Assembly: GCA_009780025.1 (NCBI GenBank)
Contig: WRAV01000011.1
Coordinates: 1-55,223 of the forward strand
Source: Oscillospiraceae bacterium
GTDB taxonomy: Bacteria; Bacillota; Clostridia; Oscillospirales; Ruminococcaceae
Direction of reading: 5' to 3'
DNA: 55,223 nt
Shown here piece after piece: positions 25,971 through 35,608 of the stretch; position 1 is the stretch's first letter, and each line of letters begins with the position of its first letter. Made by a program: the position numbers and the translations under genes. The notes beneath the pieces are model-generated. The model saw only the letters and a list, made by a program, of their open reading frames with translations, did no database searches and was not told the DNA's origin.

Positions 25971-28205
25971 CTAAACCCTTTCGTGGAATGTACGGTGAAT
26001 AACATCCAGCTGCTGCTCTTTTGTCAGTTTAACGAAGTTCACCGCGTACCCGGAGACCCGTATGGTCAGTTGTGGGTATCTTTCGGGGCGCTCCATGGCA
26101 TCCAGCAGGGTCTCCCGGTCGAATACATTGACGTTGATGTGGTGTCCACCGTCGGAGAAATAGCCGTCCATTATACCCACTAGGTTGTCTATCCGAACCT
26201 CCTCAGCCCGTCCCAGGGCCGCGGGTATGATTGAGAATGTGTAGGAGATGCCGTCCAGAGCGTAGATATATGGCAGCTTAGCAACCGAGGCAAGAGATGC
26301 AATCGCACCTTTTTTGTCTCGGCCATGCATGGGGTTGGCTCCGGGAGCGAAAGGCTCGCCATCCTTTCTGCCGTCGGGGGTGGCGCCTGTCTTTTGGCCG
26401 TAGACTACGTTGGAGGTTATTGTGAGTACCGACGTAGTAGTTACGGCCTCCCTGTAGGTGGCGCGCTTTTTAAGACGAATCATAAAGTTTTTGAGCACAT
26501 CGGCAGCCATTTTGTTTATCTCTATATCATTGTTGCCAAAGGCTGGATAGTCACCCTCAATCTCATAGTCTATGGCCAGGCCGTCCGCGTTGCGCACCGC
26601 CTTTACTTTGGCATGCTTGATGGCCGAAAGGGAGTCTACCACAACCGAGAGCCCCGCTATACCAGTAGCCTGAGTGCGCAGGATGTCTTTGTCGTGTAGT
26701 GCCATCTGCAGACTCTCGTAATTGTACTTATCGTGCATATAGTGTATGACGTTCAAGGTGCTTATATAGAGCCCTGCCAGCCACTCAAGCACTTGGTCAA
26801 ATCTGCGCGTTACCTCGTCGTAGTCAAGGTACTCGCTAGTTATAGGGGCAAACTCTGGGCCCACCTGTTCCCCACTTTTCTCGTCTTTGCCACCATTGAT
26901 GGCATAGAGCAGTGCTTTGCCCAAGTTTGCCCGCGCACCGAAGAATTGCATCTGCTTGCCCAGGCGCATAGCGGAAACACAACAAGCTATACCGTAGTCA
27001 TCTCCCCAGTGGCCACGCATTAGGTCATCGTTTTCGTACTGGATCGAGCTTGTGTCAATCGAGACTTTGGCACAGTATTTTTTGAAGTTTTCGGGCAGAT
27101 TTACGCTCCACAGGATTGTAAGGTTGGGTTCAGGAGCAGGACCCAAGTTGTAGAGGGTATGCAGCACCCGGTAGGAAGTCTTGGTGACAAGGGTGCGGCC
27201 ATCCTCGCTCATTCCACCGATAACCTCGGTGACCCAGGTGGGGTCACCGGAAAACAGACTGTTATAGTCCGCAGTGCGCAGAAAACGAACCATCCGCAGC
27301 TTCATCACAAAGTGATCGATGAGCTCCTGGGCCTGAGGCTCTGTAAGCGTACCCGCGGCTATATCCCGTTCGATATAGATATCCAGGAAGGTCGAGACAC
27401 GGCCAAGGCTCATGGCCGCGCCGTCCTGCTGTTTGATTGCCGCCAGAAAGCCGAAGTACGTCCACTGGATAGCTTCCTTTGCAGTGGCAGCCGGCGCTGA
27501 AATATCAAAGCCGTAGCTCCCGGCCATCTGAGCAAGATCCTTTAAAGCTTTGATCTGCTCACTAATATTCTCGCGCAGTCGGATGGTAGCTTCGTCCATT
27601 TCCGCAAAGTCCATCGCCTTTTTCTCAAGCTGCTTTTGCTCGATTAAGATATCGGTGCCGTAGAGAGCAACCCGCCTGTAGTCTCCAATAATTCTACCTC
27701 TGCCATAAGCGTCGGGCAGACCAGTGATTATACCGCTTTTGCGCGCGCTGAGCATATCCTCTGTGTAGACATCAAATACACCGTCGTTGTGGGTCTTGCG
27801 GTAGTCATCAAATATTTTTTGGGTATCGGAGTCAAGCTCATACCCATAGGACTTGAGCGCGCTCTGCACCACCCGCAGCCCACCATAGGGCATTATCCCC
27901 CGTTTGAGTGGCTTGTCTGTTTGTATGCCCACAATCTTTTCAAGGGATTTATTTATATACCCGGGGCCAAACGCGGTTATTGTAGAAGGCAGCTTGGTCT
28001 CTGCGTCCAGCACGCCCTTCTCGTTCTCGACCTTGCACAGCTCAAGGACTTCTTTCCACAGCTTATCGGTGTCGGGGGTTGGCCCTTCCAAAAAGGACTC
28101 ATCACCGGTGTAGGGGGTGTAGTTCAGCTGAATAAAATCCCTAACGTCAATCTCTTGTTCCCAGTTCCAGTTACCAGTTCTAAATCCGGCCCATCCTTTA
28201 CGCAT
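25971..28205 (-). CDS. pflB: Formate C-acetyltransferase (pyruvate formate-lyase)
   Basis: A 744-residue glycyl radical enzyme that cleaves pyruvate with CoA to acetyl-CoA and formate in anaerobes. The adjacent active-site cysteines are in IACCVSAMR (about residue 415) and the glycyl radical site is RVSGYAVNF (G719). Length and ends fit true PflB. The ATG at 28205 has AGAGGTG upstream; a GTG three codons earlier is possible. Its activase lies just downstream. A promoter is predicted at 28275-28303. Confidence 0.97.
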   Translation of the reverse strand: MRKGWAGFRTGNWNWEQEIDVRDFIQLNYTPYTGDESFLEGPTPDTDKLWKEVLELCKVENEKGVLDAETKLPSTITAFGPGYINKSLEKIVGIQTDKPLKRGIMPYGGLRVVQSALKSYGYELDSDTQKIFDDYRKTHNDGVFDVYTEDMLSARKSGIITGLPDAYGRGRIIGDYRRVALYGTDILIEQKQLEKKAMDFAEMDEATIRLRENISEQIKALKDLAQMAGSYGFDISAPAATAKEAIQWTYFGFLAAIKQQDGAAMSLGRVSTFLDIYIERDIAAGTLTEPQAQELIDHFVMKLRMVRFLRTADYNSLFSGDPTWVTEVIGGMSEDGRTLVTKTSYRVLHTLYNLGPAPEPNLTILWSVNLPENFKKYCAKVSIDTSSIQYENDDLMRGHWGDDYGIACCVSAMRLGKQMQFFGARANLGKALLYAINGGKDEKSGEQVGPEFAPITSEYLDYDEVTRRFDQVLEWLAGLYISTLNVIHYMHDKYNYESLQMALHDKDILRTQATGIAGLSVVVDSLSAIKHAKVKAVRNADGLAIDYEIEGDYPAFGNNDIEINKMAADVLKNFMIRLKKRATYREAVTTTSVLTITSNVVYGQKTGATPDGRKDGEPFAPGANPMHGRDKKGAIASLASVAKLPYIYALDGISYTFSIIPAALGRAEEVRIDNLVGIMDGYFSDGGHHINVNVFDRETLLDAMERPERYPQLTIRVSGYAVNFVKLTKEQQLDVIHRTFHERV

Positions 28206-28274
28206 AGTTTTCACCTCTATTTTAATAGACGAACTCTATTTAATACTGCTAAGAATATGTCTTGTTGGGTTAAT

Positions 28275-28303
28275 ATCATACCACATATGGCTATAATTTA
28301 CAA
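28275..28303 (-). promoter_or_regulatory. Predicted sigma-A promoter for pflB
   Basis: Minus strand TTGTAA, 17-base spacer, TATGAT (28275-28280). A TATAAT (28292-28297) readable on the plus strand lies within it and could serve the divergent gene. Confidence 0.5.
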
Positions 28304-28330
28304 TGGCACGGCCCATAAATAGTTTCCGCA

Positions 28331-29524
28331 TTGAAAAACCACGCTGTCTATGATAATATTGAATTATTCCAAAGCAGATTGCGAAAGGGGTACGCCTTGG
28401 GCAGACCGGACGACAACAAGTTAAAAAATTTGCTCCTAGAGCAATACGAAAAATATCCGCTCTCGCAGGATTCGGATATGCTCAAGCTTCTATATCAAAG
28501 CGAGTTTGGGTGCGGGCACATGGCGCCGGATAAAGCACGTAGCCTAGACATGATTATCGAGGAAGCGGGAGCACTCCCACAAACTGCGCTGAAGGGCGAC
28601 GTGTTCGACTACATAGGGAATGGCCTGTGCAGGCTGCATCTTCGTGTGCTGCGGCAAGGGGCGCTTCTGCCCGATACGCTAAGCGGCTTTTTCATGCACA
28701 CGGCCAACCAATCGGCAGGTAACGCCGAAAGCTTTGAGAAAAAGGCGATGGTCTTGCTGGGTCTTTGCAAGAGTGAATTTCTCCCGTTTGAGGCCAACGA
28801 AGTATCGAAGATACTTGAGGAAAACCGTGTCCACGGCTATCCTGCGATGGGGCACAGCCAGCAGTTTCGCGATGTGTATACACCCGCATACCGCGTAGTG
28901 AGCAAAGTATTTTGCGACTTTCTTCCACTGTTTTGTAGGATCGACCAGTTAAGGCAATTGCAAAAAACCGTAACAGTTGCCATTGACGGCAACAGCGCAG
29001 CGGGGAAATCCTCGTTTGTCGCGCTGTTAAAATCAATCTACTCCTGCAATGTATTTACGATGGATGATTTTTTTCTGCGGCCGTCTCAAAGAACGCCAAA
29101 CAGGCTGAGCGAGCCGGGCGGCAATATAGACTATGAAAGGTTTTGCGAAGAAGTGCTGGCTCCACTTAAATCCGGTGAAGCGTTTACATATAGGCCCTAC
29201 AGCTGCCGTACCGGGGAGTTGACCGCGCCGGTTTCGGTAACCCCGAATCCTATCAATGTGATTGAGGGCGTGTACAGTCTGCACCCGCGATTTGACGGAG
29301 AGTACGATGTAAAAGTTTTTATGGGCCTTAGCGAAGAGCAGCAGCGCCGCCGATTGCTGGAACGCAACCCGAATTTATACGACAGATTCGTCTGCGAGTG
29401 GTTGCCTATGGAAAAAATGTATTTCGAGCAGATGAAAATCCCCGACAAATGCGATTTTGTGTTTGACACCGGCTTGCAATATTATAGAGAAATGGGAGGA
29501 CCTAGTGAAAGTCGTAATAATTGA
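28331..29524 (+). CDS. Uridine kinase-like P-loop protein with extra N-terminal domain
   Basis: A 397-residue protein. The C-terminal half (about 215-390) is a nucleoside or phosphoribulokinase-like domain: Walker A IDGNSAAGKSS, then FTMDDFFLRPSQR, NIDYERF, VIEGVYSLHP and the lid RRLLERNP. The N-terminal 210 residues (LLYQSEFGCGHM, HQ-rich segments) are a separate domain I do not recognise. The substrate is unknown. The start is uncertain: TTG at 28331 lacks a ribosome site, while TTG at 28397 has AAAGGGG 6 bases upstream. It begins a plus-strand cassette divergent from pflB. Confidence 0.75.
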   Translation: MKNHAVYDNIELFQSRLRKGYALGRPDDNKLKNLLLEQYEKYPLSQDSDMLKLLYQSEFGCGHMAPDKARSLDMIIEEAGALPQTALKGDVFDYIGNGLCRLHLRVLRQGALLPDTLSGFFMHTANQSAGNAESFEKKAMVLLGLCKSEFLPFEANEVSKILEENRVHGYPAMGHSQQFRDVYTPAYRVVSKVFCDFLPLFCRIDQLRQLQKTVTVAIDGNSAAGKSSFVALLKSIYSCNVFTMDDFFLRPSQRTPNRLSEPGGNIDYERFCEEVLAPLKSGEAFTYRPYSCRTGELTAPVSVTPNPINVIEGVYSLHPRFDGEYDVKVFMGLSEEQQRRRLLERNPNLYDRFVCEWLPMEKMYFEQMKIPDKCDFVFDTGLQYYREMGGPSESRNN

Positions 29525-29912
29525 CGGGCAAGGCGGCAAGATGGGGCAGATGATTGTCGAGCGAATAAAGAGCGTGGACATCTCGTGTGAGCTGACTGCC
29601 GTGGGCACAAACAGTATCGCAACTTCCGCTATGCTTAAAGCGGGAGCCCAGTTCGGTGCAACCGGGGAAAATCCGGTTATTGTGGCAAGCCGTAATGCCG
29701 ATGTCATCATCGGCCCTCTCGGTATAATCGCCGCCGATTCGCTATTGGGCGAAGTCACCCCCGCTATGGCTGTAGCCATAGCGCAAAGCAAGGCAAAAAA
29801 GCTGCTGCTTCCGGTGAATCTATGCAATAACATTGTAGTTGGCGCGGGTTCGCTTCCGCTGGCAAAGCTTATAGTGGAAGTTGTTGACGAGCTCGCAAAA
29901 ATAGTAAAGTAG
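29505..29912 (+). CDS. DUF3842 family protein
   Basis: A 135-residue protein starting VKVVIIDGQGGKMGQMIVERI, with repeated ADVIIGPLGIIAADSLLGE and LLPVNLCNNIVVGAG. This matches the clostridial DUF3842 family, a small Rossmann-like fold of unknown role. The GTG at 29505 has GGGAGGAC 5-8 bases upstream. It overlaps the end of the uridine kinase-like gene by 20 bases, so the two are coupled, and the ECF S component follows. Confidence 0.85.
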   Translation: MKVVIIDGQGGKMGQMIVERIKSVDISCELTAVGTNSIATSAMLKAGAQFGATGENPVIVASRNADVIIGPLGIIAADSLLGEVTPAMAVAIAQSKAKKLLLPVNLCNNIVVGAGSLPLAKLIVEVVDELAKIVK

Positions 29913-30018
29913 CCCCGACACAAGTCGGGATAAATTAAACATCTACTGGATTCATAATCGCACCATGAAGGTGCGGCTCCCGTTCAAGACTGGAACACCA
30001 CAAAAAGGGAGATTGATT

Positions 30019-30570
30019 ATGAACGCTGTGAACACCACTCAAAAGAGTACGCCTGTAAGGAAGCTAACATCTTCGGGAGTATGCCTCGCGCTGTGCATGT
30101 TATTGCCGTTTTTGACCGGCCAAGTACCTCAGGTAGGCGCTGCGCTCTCACCAATGCATATCCCGGTGCTGCTTTGCGGGTTTATCGCCGGGCCATACTA
30201 CGCGGCTGTCGTTGGGTTTATCGCGCCGCTGCTGCGTTTTATGTTGTTTGGTATGCCACCACTAATGCCCATAGGGACTGCCATGTGCTTTGAACTCGCG
30301 GTGTATGGGCTTGTCGCTGGGCTGCTATACAAGGCGCTACCCAAAAAGATTGGCTTCATCTACGCTTCGCTGGTTGGCGCTATGCTGTTGGGGCGGGTTG
30401 TTTGGGGCATTGCTCGCTGGGCGCTCTCCGGTGTTACCGGGATTTCGTTTACCTTTGAACTGTTTATGGCGGGAGCCTTCATAAACGCGATACCAGGGAT
30501 CGTCTTACATATCGTTTTGATACCTGTTATTGTCGTTGCGCTAAAGAAAGCAGGCTTCTTGTTGGAGTGA
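30019..30570 (+). CDS. ECF transporter S component
   Basis: A 183-residue membrane protein with about six hydrophobic segments: CLALCMLLPFLTG, HIPVLLCGFIAGPYYAAVVGFIAPLLRFML, CFELAVYGLVAGLLY, FIYASLVGAMLLGRVVWGIA, FELFMAGAFINAIPGIVLH and IVLIPVIVVAL. The PVLLCGFIAGP segment is typical of substrate-specific (S) subunits of energy-coupling-factor vitamin transporters. The ligand cannot be read from sequence. AAGGGAG lies 7 bases before the ATG. The 100-base leader holds small hairpins (CGCACC/GGTGCG; GTTC/GAAC) but no riboswitch I can name. Confidence 0.8.
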   Translation: MNAVNTTQKSTPVRKLTSSGVCLALCMLLPFLTGQVPQVGAALSPMHIPVLLCGFIAGPYYAAVVGFIAPLLRFMLFGMPPLMPIGTAMCFELAVYGLVAGLLYKALPKKIGFIYASLVGAMLLGRVVWGIARWALSGVTGISFTFELFMAGAFINAIPGIVLHIVLIPVIVVALKKAGFLLE

Positions 30571-30586
30571 GCAGGAACCGCAACAT

Positions 30587-30629
30587 AAAAAAACAGGACG
30601 TGGCCAAGAAGGTCACGTCATGTTTTTTT
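30587..30629. terminator. Bidirectional intrinsic terminator
   Basis: AAAAAAACAGGACGTG and CACGTCATGTTTTTTT form a long stem with A and T tracts on both sides. It separates the plus-strand ECF gene from the minus-strand glycosyl hydrolase-like gene. Confidence 0.85.
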
Positions 30630-30639
30630 ATGGTAGGTA

Positions 30640-31821
30640 TCAGGCATCCATGTGCCTATGGAAATACCAGATGTGGTCGCCCACACGTCCCATTACGTAT
30701 GCGGCGCGGAAGTACACATGCCCGTCGACATCATTGTACTGGCTGCTGTACCGCAGCTGGCGCCAAATTTCCGTGTGCCAGCCCGGCTCGTTTCTCGCGT
30801 CACGCCAGGCAGCCATGCCGATGTAGAGGTCAACGTCTGTGCCGTCGACCACATCCCGCCACCAGTGGAGCACTGTGGTAAAGTCGGCAACCTCAAAGCC
30901 TATCCGCCAGTAGATTTGAGGAACGATGTAGTCTACCCAGCCCTCCTGGACCCAGCGTCTAGAGTCCGAGTAAATCTGGTGAAACGACTCGAACCCTCGG
31001 GTGTTGCTGCCCAATGGCTGGGCCGGCGACCTGTTCTGCCAAATCGCAAACGGAGATATACCAAAGCGCACCTCTGGGCGGGTGGCTCGGATAGCTTGCT
31101 GAGTATCCCGCACAAGAGCATTTACGTTTGCCCGCCGCCAGTCGTGGATATTGTTCCACCCGGCGCCGTGGGCCGCAAAGGTGGCGGCGTCGTTAAAGTC
31201 GCGCCCCGGGTAAAAGTAATCGTCGAAATGGATTCCGTCCACGTTGTAGTTGTTGAGCAGTTCCACTACCCCATCAATTATCAGACGGCGCACCTCCGGC
31301 AGGCCGGGGTCAAGGTACATTGAACGACCATGGGCCCGCGCCAACCTTGGGTTTAGCCTGGCAGGGTTGTCCGGAGAAAGGCGGCTAACATCGGTTATGT
31401 TTGAGGTCGCGTGAGTAACCCGATACGGATTAATCCAGGCGCGGAGCTCCATCCCGCGGCTGTGGGCGCCGTCTATCCAGTGCTGAAGCGGGCTCCAGCC
31501 GTTTGCGGGAGATTGTCCTTGGGTGCCGGTTAAGTATCTCGACCACGGAAATATCGCCGAGTTGTATATAGCGTCCCCTTCTGGGCGCACTTGTAAAAAG
31601 ATCGTGTTTATTCCGATTTGTCTTGCCCGATTCAAAATCACATCGGCCTCGGCCATCATTTGCGCGTTGGTCAGTCCCGGTCTTGATGGCCAGTCCAAAT
31701 TAGCTACCGTAGTTACCCACAGCCCACGCATTGGTCGCGGCTCAGGCGTACGAGCCTGGGCGCTGCCCAACAGCGTCAAAGCACAAATCATAGCCATCAT
31801 TACGCAGAGAATTTTTTTCAA
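30640..31821 (-). CDS. Secreted glycosyl hydrolase-like family 10 (GHL10/DUF187, YngK-like) protein
   Basis: A 393-residue exported protein. A signal peptide (residues 1-23, cleavage after AQA) precedes a TIM-barrel GHL10 domain: MRGLWVTTVANLDWPSRPG, TIFLQVRPEGDAIYNS, ELRAWINPYRV, LDPGLPEVRRLIIDGV, VDGIHFDDYFYPG and FGISPFAIWQN. The family is probably active on glycan, but no substrate is established. The TTG start has GGAGG 7 bases upstream. Confidence 0.88.
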   Translation of the reverse strand: MKKILCVMMAMICALTLLGSAQARTPEPRPMRGLWVTTVANLDWPSRPGLTNAQMMAEADVILNRARQIGINTIFLQVRPEGDAIYNSAIFPWSRYLTGTQGQSPANGWSPLQHWIDGAHSRGMELRAWINPYRVTHATSNITDVSRLSPDNPARLNPRLARAHGRSMYLDPGLPEVRRLIIDGVVELLNNYNVDGIHFDDYFYPGRDFNDAATFAAHGAGWNNIHDWRRANVNALVRDTQQAIRATRPEVRFGISPFAIWQNRSPAQPLGSNTRGFESFHQIYSDSRRWVQEGWVDYIVPQIYWRIGFEVADFTTVLHWWRDVVDGTDVDLYIGMAAWRDARNEPGWHTEIWRQLRYSSQYNDVDGHVYFRAAYVMGRVGDHIWYFHRHMDA

Positions 31822-31986
31822 GATGTTGCCTCCTTTGTGGCTCAGCCCGGACTTTCGGCTTCTGCCCCGTTGAGTATATCACAACATCCTCTATATTGTC
31901 CACCTGCTCACCGCGAATAAGCGCGAGAAATGAAGACCGTTACGACGGCAGTCCCCAAAATCTCTGCTATACGGTCACTTTCAAAA

Positions 31987-32850
31987 TTATCCTTGTTGTA
32001 GGGTCGAAACACTACGTACGTTAAGATTCATATATTCGTAGCCGGATTGCGGAGCGTGAAAAGTATCTATGCGCATCTCCCTAAATTCATCGCGTTTTTC
32101 ACGTACTCTTCTGCTTAGACCGTCGATATCCGCGCCGTCCCGGGTAAGTCCGAGCATTCCAAACTCGCCAAACTGGTAACCTACGAGCGCTTGAGCCTCT
32201 CCATACCTTGAGAGCAGGTCGGCCAGAATCAAGGTGCCGGCATCGATATTCTGGAATGGGTTCATCAGGTTGTAGATTCCGTATCTTTCGTTGAGCCAGC
32301 CCCGGTTAACGTCGTTTATCTGCATGAGCCCAGTGTCCCGGGTACCGTTGCGGTTTACTCCAATGGCCTCTATTCTAAAAGTGCTTTCCCGCCACATAAG
32401 GGCCAGTACCAGCTCATACTCAATCTCCAGTGCGGCGGCGCGGTCGAATGTATACCTCTGCAGCTCGTAGCTGAGAGGAATTTGCTCAAGGAAGAAAAAG
32501 CCGAGGGCATCCACGTGTGGCGTGAGTGGCGGAGCTGCAGGCATCGCCCCGGAAACCGAGAGATCTTGAGGCGGGGTAACCACGGCCGGTACCAGGCCAA
32601 GAGTTGAGATATTCGCGCTTGCCGTAAGAGCTTTGAGCGTACCGTCCAGGTGGAACTGCGCCGGCAGCGCATAGGGCTCGTAGGAAGACAGCACCTGAGT
32701 GGAATCAAAGGGCGGTACATGCAGCGTAGCATCCATGCCACTTGGCGGAGAGACGGCGGTTATCGCGATGCCTCCACCCATAATGAAAAATGAAGCCGCA
32801 AATACGGCAAGCTTTTTTGCCAGAGTATTGCGAAATATCTTTCTTATCAT
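31987..32850 (-). CDS. Lytic transglycosylase (SLT domain)
   Basis: A 287-residue exported or membrane-anchored protein: an N-terminal hydrophobic segment (about 14-35), a roughly 90-residue linker, and an SLT transglycosylase domain (about 130-250). The catalytic Glu is in ALMWRESTF, followed by GLMQIN and the NIDAG and LVGYQFGE segments. It cleaves peptidoglycan glycan strands. AAAGGTG precedes the ATG. A strong promoter lies about 260 bases upstream, giving a long leader. Confidence 0.88.
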   Translation of the reverse strand: MIRKIFRNTLAKKLAVFAASFFIMGGGIAITAVSPPSGMDATLHVPPFDSTQVLSSYEPYALPAQFHLDGTLKALTASANISTLGLVPAVVTPPQDLSVSGAMPAAPPLTPHVDALGFFFLEQIPLSYELQRYTFDRAAALEIEYELVLALMWRESTFRIEAIGVNRNGTRDTGLMQINDVNRGWLNERYGIYNLMNPFQNIDAGTLILADLLSRYGEAQALVGYQFGEFGMLGLTRDGADIDGLSRRVREKRDEFREMRIDTFHAPQSGYEYMNLNVRSVSTLQQG

Positions 32851-33227
32851 CAAATCACCTTTTCTGGCCGCGCAAAGATCATGCAGCCATATTTGCCGAC
32901 TACCCCAAGCGGGATGTTAGCAGTTTTATTTTATACGCATTATTGGGCATTTTTTTGCTGAAAAGCGTCAGATATAGATTCTCAGCCGTTTGGAGCCTTT
33001 GTTAAACAACCAATATAATTGGCCAAAATTGGGATTGTTATACCATGAATAGGAACTACTGCACCCTATCATTTCTACATTATGCATATTTTTCATATCT
33101 CCGAATTGACATTATACACAATTTTAAAATCCTGTCAAGCTTTTCGCATCATCTGCTATATCTACAGCAGGCAAAGCATATAGATGATAGAGGCTTATCC
33201 TAAAATATGCCAGGTGAGGGGGGTAAG
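32851..33227. other. Intergenic region between divergent genes
   Basis: AT-rich gap between the transglycosylase (minus) and the symporter (plus). It holds one strong minus-strand promoter (33111-33138) and a small CTGCT/AGCAG hairpin near 33155-33175. No gene or named riboswitch was found. Confidence 0.5.
33111..33138 (-). promoter_or_regulatory. Strong predicted sigma-A promoter toward the lytic transglycosylase
   Basis: Minus strand TTGACA (33133-33138), 16-base spacer, TATAAT (33111-33116): both hexamers are perfect consensus. It gives a leader of roughly 255 bases. Confidence 0.6.
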
Positions 33228-34583
33228 GTGCCTGTGGATTTTTTTGCTCTGCTGGGTAACTTGCAGGATATTTTGCAGGGGGCCAGCATGTTGGTGCTTA
33301 TTTGTGGGATGGGCGTTTACCTTACTTTGCGCACTCGTTTTTTTCAGGTGCGGGGGGTATCGTTTATTTTTCGCGCTACTTTGGGGGCTCTTTTTAAGAA
33401 GGATGCCGGTCAGAGTGGTGGCGGCATCTCCCCTTTTCAGGCAGTGAGTACAGCTCTTGCCGGAACCATGGGGGTCGGGAATATTGCCGGGGTTGCTACT
33501 GCCCTTACTTTGGGGGGCGCGGGTGCGATATTTTGGATGTGGGTCAGCTCCTTTTTTGGGATGATGACCAAGTACGCCGAGGTTGTCTTGGCGGTGCGCT
33601 ACCGAGAAAAAAGCGAGGGCGGCGGCTGGCATGGCGGGCCTATGTACTATATGGAAAAGGGCTTGGGTAAGCGCTGGATGGCCAAGGTGTTTGCGCTGCT
33701 TTGCGCGGCGGGTTCCTTCGGAATTGGCAACATGACCCAGGTGAACGCTGTCTCCGGGGCGGCCAGGGTGGCATTTGGCATACCACTGTGGGTAACCGGT
33801 GTGCTCACTGCAATTATTGTGGCACTTGTGATTTTTGGCGGGATAAAGCGGATAGCCACTGTGGCTGAGATTGTCATCCCGTTTATCTCTGTAGCGTACA
33901 TAACCGCTTGTTTTTTCGCCATCGCTCGGTGGAGCGACTATTTGGGTGGCGCGGTCAACTTGATTTTTGCCCAGGCATTTACCCTGCAGAGCGTGGTGGG
34001 CGGTGTCGCCGGTTATGGGCTGCTGACCGCGCTGCGCTATGGCGTCTCTCGCGGTGTTTTCACTAATGAGGCGGGGATGGGCGCAGCGTCTATTGCACAC
34101 GCTGCCGCTGACTGCAAAAGCCCGCAACACCAAGGCGCTTGGGGAGTTTTCGAAGTTTTCTTGGACACCAACACTGTTTGCACTTTGACCGGGCTTGTGC
34201 TCCTGACTGCGGGTGGCGGAACTCTTTGGCGAAGCGGCCTTGACGGTGTAGAGATGACCACGGCTGCCTTTGTCTCAGTGTTCGGGCCGCTGGGCGCTAC
34301 TTTTATAGCTGTCTCGGTGATGATTTACGCAATAGCCGGGATGTTGGGCTGGTGCTTTTATGGAGAGACCTCGATCGGCTACCTGACCAATCGGAGTGAA
34401 CGGTCGGTTTTTCTGTACCGCAGCATGTTTATCGCCTGCGTATTTGTGGGAGCGGTGAGTGAGCTGCGCATGATCTGGGAGCTGACAGATGCGCTCAACG
34501 CGCTGATGGCCGTGCCAAATATTGCGGCGTTGTGGCTGTTACGTAGACAGATTTTATTGCCTAAAGAGCGGAGTGGCAGCTAG
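33228..34583 (+). CDS. Alanine/glycine:cation symporter (AGCS family)
   Basis: A membrane transporter of about 451 residues with 10 or more helices. Family motifs: FQAVSTALAGTMGVGNIAGVATAL (about 75-100), GGPMYYMEKGLGKRW, FTNEAGMGAASIAHAAA, and GWCFYGETSIGYL. It imports alanine or glycine with Na+ or H+. The GTG at 33228 follows GAGGGGGG; an ATG at 33207 seven codons earlier lacks a clear site. Single gene on the plus strand. Confidence 0.93.
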   Translation: MPVDFFALLGNLQDILQGASMLVLICGMGVYLTLRTRFFQVRGVSFIFRATLGALFKKDAGQSGGGISPFQAVSTALAGTMGVGNIAGVATALTLGGAGAIFWMWVSSFFGMMTKYAEVVLAVRYREKSEGGGWHGGPMYYMEKGLGKRWMAKVFALLCAAGSFGIGNMTQVNAVSGAARVAFGIPLWVTGVLTAIIVALVIFGGIKRIATVAEIVIPFISVAYITACFFAIARWSDYLGGAVNLIFAQAFTLQSVVGGVAGYGLLTALRYGVSRGVFTNEAGMGAASIAHAAADCKSPQHQGAWGVFEVFLDTNTVCTLTGLVLLTAGGGTLWRSGLDGVEMTTAAFVSVFGPLGATFIAVSVMIYAIAGMLGWCFYGETSIGYLTNRSERSVFLYRSMFIACVFVGAVSELRMIWELTDALNALMAVPNIAALWLLRRQILLPKERSGS

Positions 34584-34664
34584 CTTGTGTTAGCTGCGTA
34601 CCATAGTCTCCAATATATAGAAAGGCAAATGCCATTATTCGTAACCTTTCTCTTGCGAGCGAGG

Positions 34665-34697
34665 CAAAAAACAGCAGCCTATTTTATGGGCTGCTGA
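34665..34697 (-). terminator. Intrinsic terminator after the interrupted lipoprotein gene
   Basis: Arms CAGCAGCC and GGCTGCTG around an 8-9-base AT loop, followed on the minus strand by six T. Confidence 0.8.
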
Positions 34698-34732
34698 AAT
34701 AAATATCAGTTGATTTAGCGCCTAAGCAAAGG

Positions 34733-35410
34733 CTATCCGCTTATATCAGCAACGACTTGGTTGAGCATATCAATTGTAATTTCTACTGTATTACCGGGTT
34801 GCGCAATTATATTACCTGCGCTATCTATTGTGTAGTGACCTTGCGTAGGGTTTATTGGAAAAAAGGAAATGCCACCGCCCTGTACAATGAATAACAGATA
34901 ACTCTGCCCGACCGCCAAATAGTCGGTAGATGACGTTGATGCTATATACTCAACTTCCCGGTCTTCCTGGTCATCGGTTGGGGTGGGCAGCGGCTCTGCG
35001 TGACCAAGCTGATTTACCTCAATTGTTTGGTCTACACTTGCATTACTGTATATGACATCGCTAACCCTTATAGATGTTATTGTGTAAGACCATGGCGATT
35101 CAGGTCCCCTAACAACACGCTCCATCCGGGTATCAACTGCGACACCGATGACTATCAGGTCCGACGCACTTACCATCTAGCTAATATCCGAGTGCCAAGG
35201 GAAATCGCCAGTTACGAAAGAACCTGCTTCCATTTCTTCGTAGGGAGCTGACGCTTCTGTAGCATTATTTTCGTTTTCGGCTGGTTCCTCAGTGTAAGGT
35301 TCTACCACTTCAGGCTGTGCCGGTGTTTCAGTGGGTATTTCCTCTTCATCGCAAGCGGAAAGCAATAATGCAAGCATAATCAAAAGTAGGATAATTATTA
35401 TCTTTCTCAT
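34733..35410 (-). pseudogene. Lipoprotein gene interrupted by an in-frame amber codon
   Basis: One reading frame carries a lipoprotein signal (MRKIIIILLLIMLALLLSAC), an acidic Pro/Glu linker and a SFVTGDFPWHSDIS segment, then a single TAG (35177-35179), and continues in the same frame MVSASDLIVIGVAVDTRMER to a stop at 34733. HSDI followed by ASDLIVIG reads as one continuous domain. Without the TAG it would encode about 225 residues. TAG is used as an ordinary stop by other genes here (ask, DUF3842, the symporter), so general amber recoding is unlikely. The ATG after the TAG has no good ribosome site, so the second half is probably not made separately. Confidence 0.7.
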
Positions 35411-35515
35411 AGTAAGCGTCCTTTCACAAGAGCTGTACAAAGCAAGAATTTCAAACCGCCGCTTCGAATAGTAGCATAATACCCTAACCCAAGTAAAATA
35501 TCAATAATATTCACG

Positions 35516-35606
35516 AATATTCGATGAGATTTTTTGTTGGTTGCGTGAAGTGCAAACGATCCCCACTGACAATAGCCAGGGGGGATCGTTAGGAGCTGCT
35601 TACTTC
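35516..35606. repeat. 91-bp intergenic repeat, copy E1
   Basis: Starts AATATTCGAT, contains AACGATCCCC/GGGGATCGTT-type arms around GCCAGG, and ends TCGTTAGG then CTGCTTACTT. Both its ends match E2 at 36661-36751. It ends 2 bases from the stop codon of the minus-strand gene at 35609. Confidence 0.7.
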
Positions 35607-35608
35607 TT

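Noticed and set aside
32870..32930. c-di-GMP-like riboswitch blocks (GCAAAG..GCC..TTGCCGA) on the plus strand
   Set aside because: The spacing is too short and the first half of the aptamer would lie inside the transglycosylase gene.
34733..35410. General recoding of TAG as an amino acid
   Set aside because: Several well-defined genes here end at TAG in the expected place.
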